From an uncultured Prevotella sp. (GTDB lineage Bacteria > Bacteroidota > Bacteroidia > Bacteroidales > Bacteroidaceae), in NCBI GenBank assembly GCA_946625715.1, contig CAMOTK010000090.1, positions 1 to 7,891 on the forward strand: DNA of 7,891 bases, in the 5' to 3' direction. Position 1 is the stretch's first letter. Every line of letters starts with the position of its first letter. The notes under the pieces are model-generated. The model was not told where the DNA came from, searched no databases, and saw nothing but the letters and a program-made list of their open reading frames with translations. Below are positions 6,649 to 7,891 of this stretch, in pieces. The position numbers were made by a program, and so were the translations under genes.

Positions 6649-7437
6649 GCAAGGCAACGCACGCAACTGCTCCATCAGGGTGCGGCCAAGGCGGCGATGG
6701 CCTTCGTCGTTGGGGTGCAGCAGGTCGGTCTCGGCATTGTTGAAATACTGGCCATGAGCCGGCACAACGGGCAGCAAACCGCTCAGCGCATTGATGTCGA
6801 TGACGGGCACCGACCACACGCGACCCGCCTCGACGACGGCCTCAACATAGTCGGAGAACCACTCGCCAATGCGGTTCTGCACGTATTCGGAAGGCTGCAC
6901 GTTCTTGTCGCCCACCTGGAACAAAGCACGATGGATGGGCGTGAGCAGCACGATCTGCTTGGTGGGATAGGCCGCCTTCAGCTGACTGAGGGCTATGTTG
7001 ATACGGCCGCGCAGCGTCTTGGGATTCATGATGGGCTTGCGGGCCAGACGCGCCACCATGCCGCTCTCGTTGCCGCGGGCGAAGAACACCGTCGTATCGA
7101 CCACCTCGTACCACTCGCCTAAGGGCACACCGTGGTTGAAGTCGTTGGTGCCCATGAATATCATGATGGCATCGACATCGTCGCCATGCTCCTGCTGCAA
7201 CAAGCCCAACTGACGGGGAATGTCGTTCCACTGCCGGCCGCTCTTGCCGTAGACGTAGACCGTCTGTTGCAGCCAGTCTTGCAGGTAGCCCCAATACTTC
7301 GTCTTCGCCGCCTTATTGTTGGGGTCGGTAATCGAGTCGCCAAAATAGGCCACGCGCTTGCCCTGCCAAGGGTGTTGCTGAGCCTGCAGGCCACATGCCA
7401 AAAACAGGCTTAATATTAATAATAGGTGTTTCTTCAT
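6640..7437 (-). CDS. Secreted SGNH/GDSL-family hydrolase
   Basis: This 265-residue protein has a signal peptide (about 1-20, MKKHLLLILSLFLACGLQAQ). The hydrophobic stretch contains a cysteine, but F-L-A-C is a poor lipobox, so I favour a soluble periplasmic or secreted enzyme. All four SGNH hallmark blocks are present: GDSIT with nucleophile S35 (33-37), a block II glycine in GKSGRQW (64-70), GTND with N98 (96-99), and DLLHPNDEGH carrying the D238-x-x-H241 catalytic pair. The fold hydrolyses esters, for example acetyl groups on sugars or lipids. The substrate is not evident, and no polysaccharide-utilisation partner genes appear nearby. The enzyme looks intact and catalytically competent. It has its own promoter motif and is divergent from the right-edge lipoprotein gene. 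Confidence 0.9.
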   Translation of the reverse strand: MKKHLLLILSLFLACGLQAQQHPWQGKRVAYFGDSITDPNNKAAKTKYWGYLQDWLQQTVYVYGKSGRQWNDIPRQLGLLQQEHGDDVDAIMIFMGTNDFNHGVPLGEWYEVVDTTVFFARGNESGMVARLARKPIMNPKTLRGRINIALSQLKAAYPTKQIVLLTPIHRALFQVGDKNVQPSEYVQNRIGEWFSDYVEAVVEAGRVWSVPVIDINALSGLLPVVPAHGQYFNNAETDLLHPNDEGHRRLGRTLMEQLRALPCVF

Positions 7438-7463
7438 ATCAAATGGTTGTTTGAAAACGGTTG

Positions 7464-7471
7464 CAAAGTTA
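7464..7471 (-). promoter_or_regulatory. -7 promoter element for the SGNH hydrolase gene
   Basis: The minus strand reads TAACTTTGCA, an exact TAnnTTTG plus CA, 27 bp upstream of the hydrolase ATG. This implies a leader of about 20 nt. A -33 TTTG at the standard distance is not evident. Confidence 0.55.
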
Positions 7472-7563
7472 CATATTTCTTTTGAGAAATCAGCTCATTA
7501 TAAGCAATTTATTACCCTTTTGTGGAAATGTTTTCTATTTTTTGCAATTTAACCAACTAATTG

Positions 7564-7594
7564 TTTGCTTTTTCCAAAAAATTGTTTATTTTTG
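7564..7594 (+). promoter_or_regulatory. Complete Bacteroidetes promoter for the right-edge lipoprotein gene
   Basis: TTTG at 7564-7567 (-33) and TATTTTTG at 7587-7594 (-7) are separated by 19 nt, the consensus spacing for the Bacteroidetes housekeeping sigma factor. The -7 element is followed by CA. Transcription should begin near 7600, leaving a leader of about 40 nt before the ATG at 7641. An 8-bp direct repeat, AATTGTTT (7559-7566 and 7580-7587), overlaps both elements 21 bp apart. Confidence 0.65.
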
Positions 7595-7640
7595 CAAACA
7601 GATAAATAAAAATTACTAATCCTATAATACATTTTTAATT

Positions 7641-7891
7641 ATGACACCGAACAACAACTATTCAAAATTGCTGGTTGGTATCCTGTTGACGGGAAGCATG
7701 GCTTTCACGGCATGCATGGACAGCAACTACGACGTGAGCGATTTGGACAAGAACGTTGCCTTTGGCTCCGACGAGGGACTGAAACTGCCTTCGAAAAATT
7801 CTACCAAGGAGATTGAACTGAGCGACCTGCTCGACATCGACGACAGCGACGTCATCTCGACCGACGAGAATGGCAACTACGTCTTTGCCAA
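7641..7891 (+). CDS. Putative lipoprotein, N-terminal part (cut by window edge)
   Basis: The frame runs from the ATG to the right edge without a stop: 83 complete codons plus two bases. A hydrophobic stretch (about 10-24, LLVGILLTGSMAFTA) ends at C25 in FTAC. That is an acceptable Bacteroidetes lipobox, so the mature protein should be a lipid-anchored envelope protein. After the cysteine comes MDSNYDVSDLDKNV, then an acidic region (IELSDLLDIDDSDV). I recall the phrase 'YDLSDIDT' just after the lipid cysteine, with a following 'IELSDII', in a group of uncharacterised Bacteroides and Prevotella lipoproteins; this match is from memory. The run of acidic residues a few positions past the cysteine may favour surface export in this phylum, which is inference. 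Function is unknown and the C-terminal part is missing. The gene has the strongest promoter in the window. Confidence 0.82.
   Translation, partial: MTPNNNYSKLLVGILLTGSMAFTACMDSNYDVSDLDKNVAFGSDEGLKLPSKNSTKEIELSDLLDIDDSDVISTDENGNYVFA

Noticed and set aside
6544..7437. Polysaccharide-utilisation locus around the SGNH hydrolase
   Set aside because: No SusC/SusD pair, glycoside hydrolase or hybrid regulator is present; the barrel protein is of the SusD-less type and lies in a separate transcription unit.
7438..7640. Possible small RNA or extra gene in the 203-bp divergent gap
   Set aside because: The gap is AT-rich and is accounted for by the two divergent promoters; no structured element or coding signal is visible.

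Overview
The window reads as chromosomal DNA of a Bacteroidales bacterium, most likely a Prevotella-type member of Prevotellaceae. Three things point there. Start-proximal AT-rich gaps carry the Bacteroidetes -7 promoter motif TAnnTTTG, once with a correctly spaced -33 TTTG. Envelope proteins dominate, including a carboxypeptidase-regulatory-like/plug/barrel outer-membrane protein. Both edge genes resemble secreted protein types I know from Prevotella and Bacteroides. Genes are GC-rich and gaps AT-rich, and base composition gives no obvious sign of recent transfer. I see no insertion sequence, CRISPR array, tRNA or rRNA.

Layout from left to right. Positions 1-528 (minus) hold the N-terminal part of a secreted protein that runs off the left edge. 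Positions 685-2667 (minus) hold a tightly packed housekeeping operon read prmC, recX, comF: a release-factor methyltransferase, a RecA modulator and a ComF-type phosphoribosyltransferase-fold competence protein. The junctions overlap by 3 and 23 nt. Divergent from prmC across 68 bp is ribD (2736-3656, plus), a bifunctional riboflavin-pathway deaminase/reductase whose reductase half looks shortened. It converges, with 3 nt between stop codons, on a large outer-membrane beta-barrel gene (3660-6185, minus). A perfect 13-bp inverted repeat lies inside the last codons of ribD, where it could terminate that gene's transcript. Upstream of the barrel gene, and probably in its transcript, is a 100-residue protein with a signal peptide and two predicted membrane segments (6241-6543, minus). 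Next comes a secreted SGNH/GDSL hydrolase (6640-7437, minus). Its divergent neighbour is a lipoprotein gene (7641 to the right edge, plus) with the best promoter in the window.

The genes fall into unlinked functional groups: translation termination and DNA housekeeping (prmC-recX-comF), riboflavin synthesis (ribD) and cell envelope (the rest). I found no convincing undescribed defence or mobile system. The points most worth checking are the terminator-like repeat inside ribD, the shortened RibD reductase domain, the small membrane protein paired with the barrel protein, and the polar tail beyond the end of the barrel.
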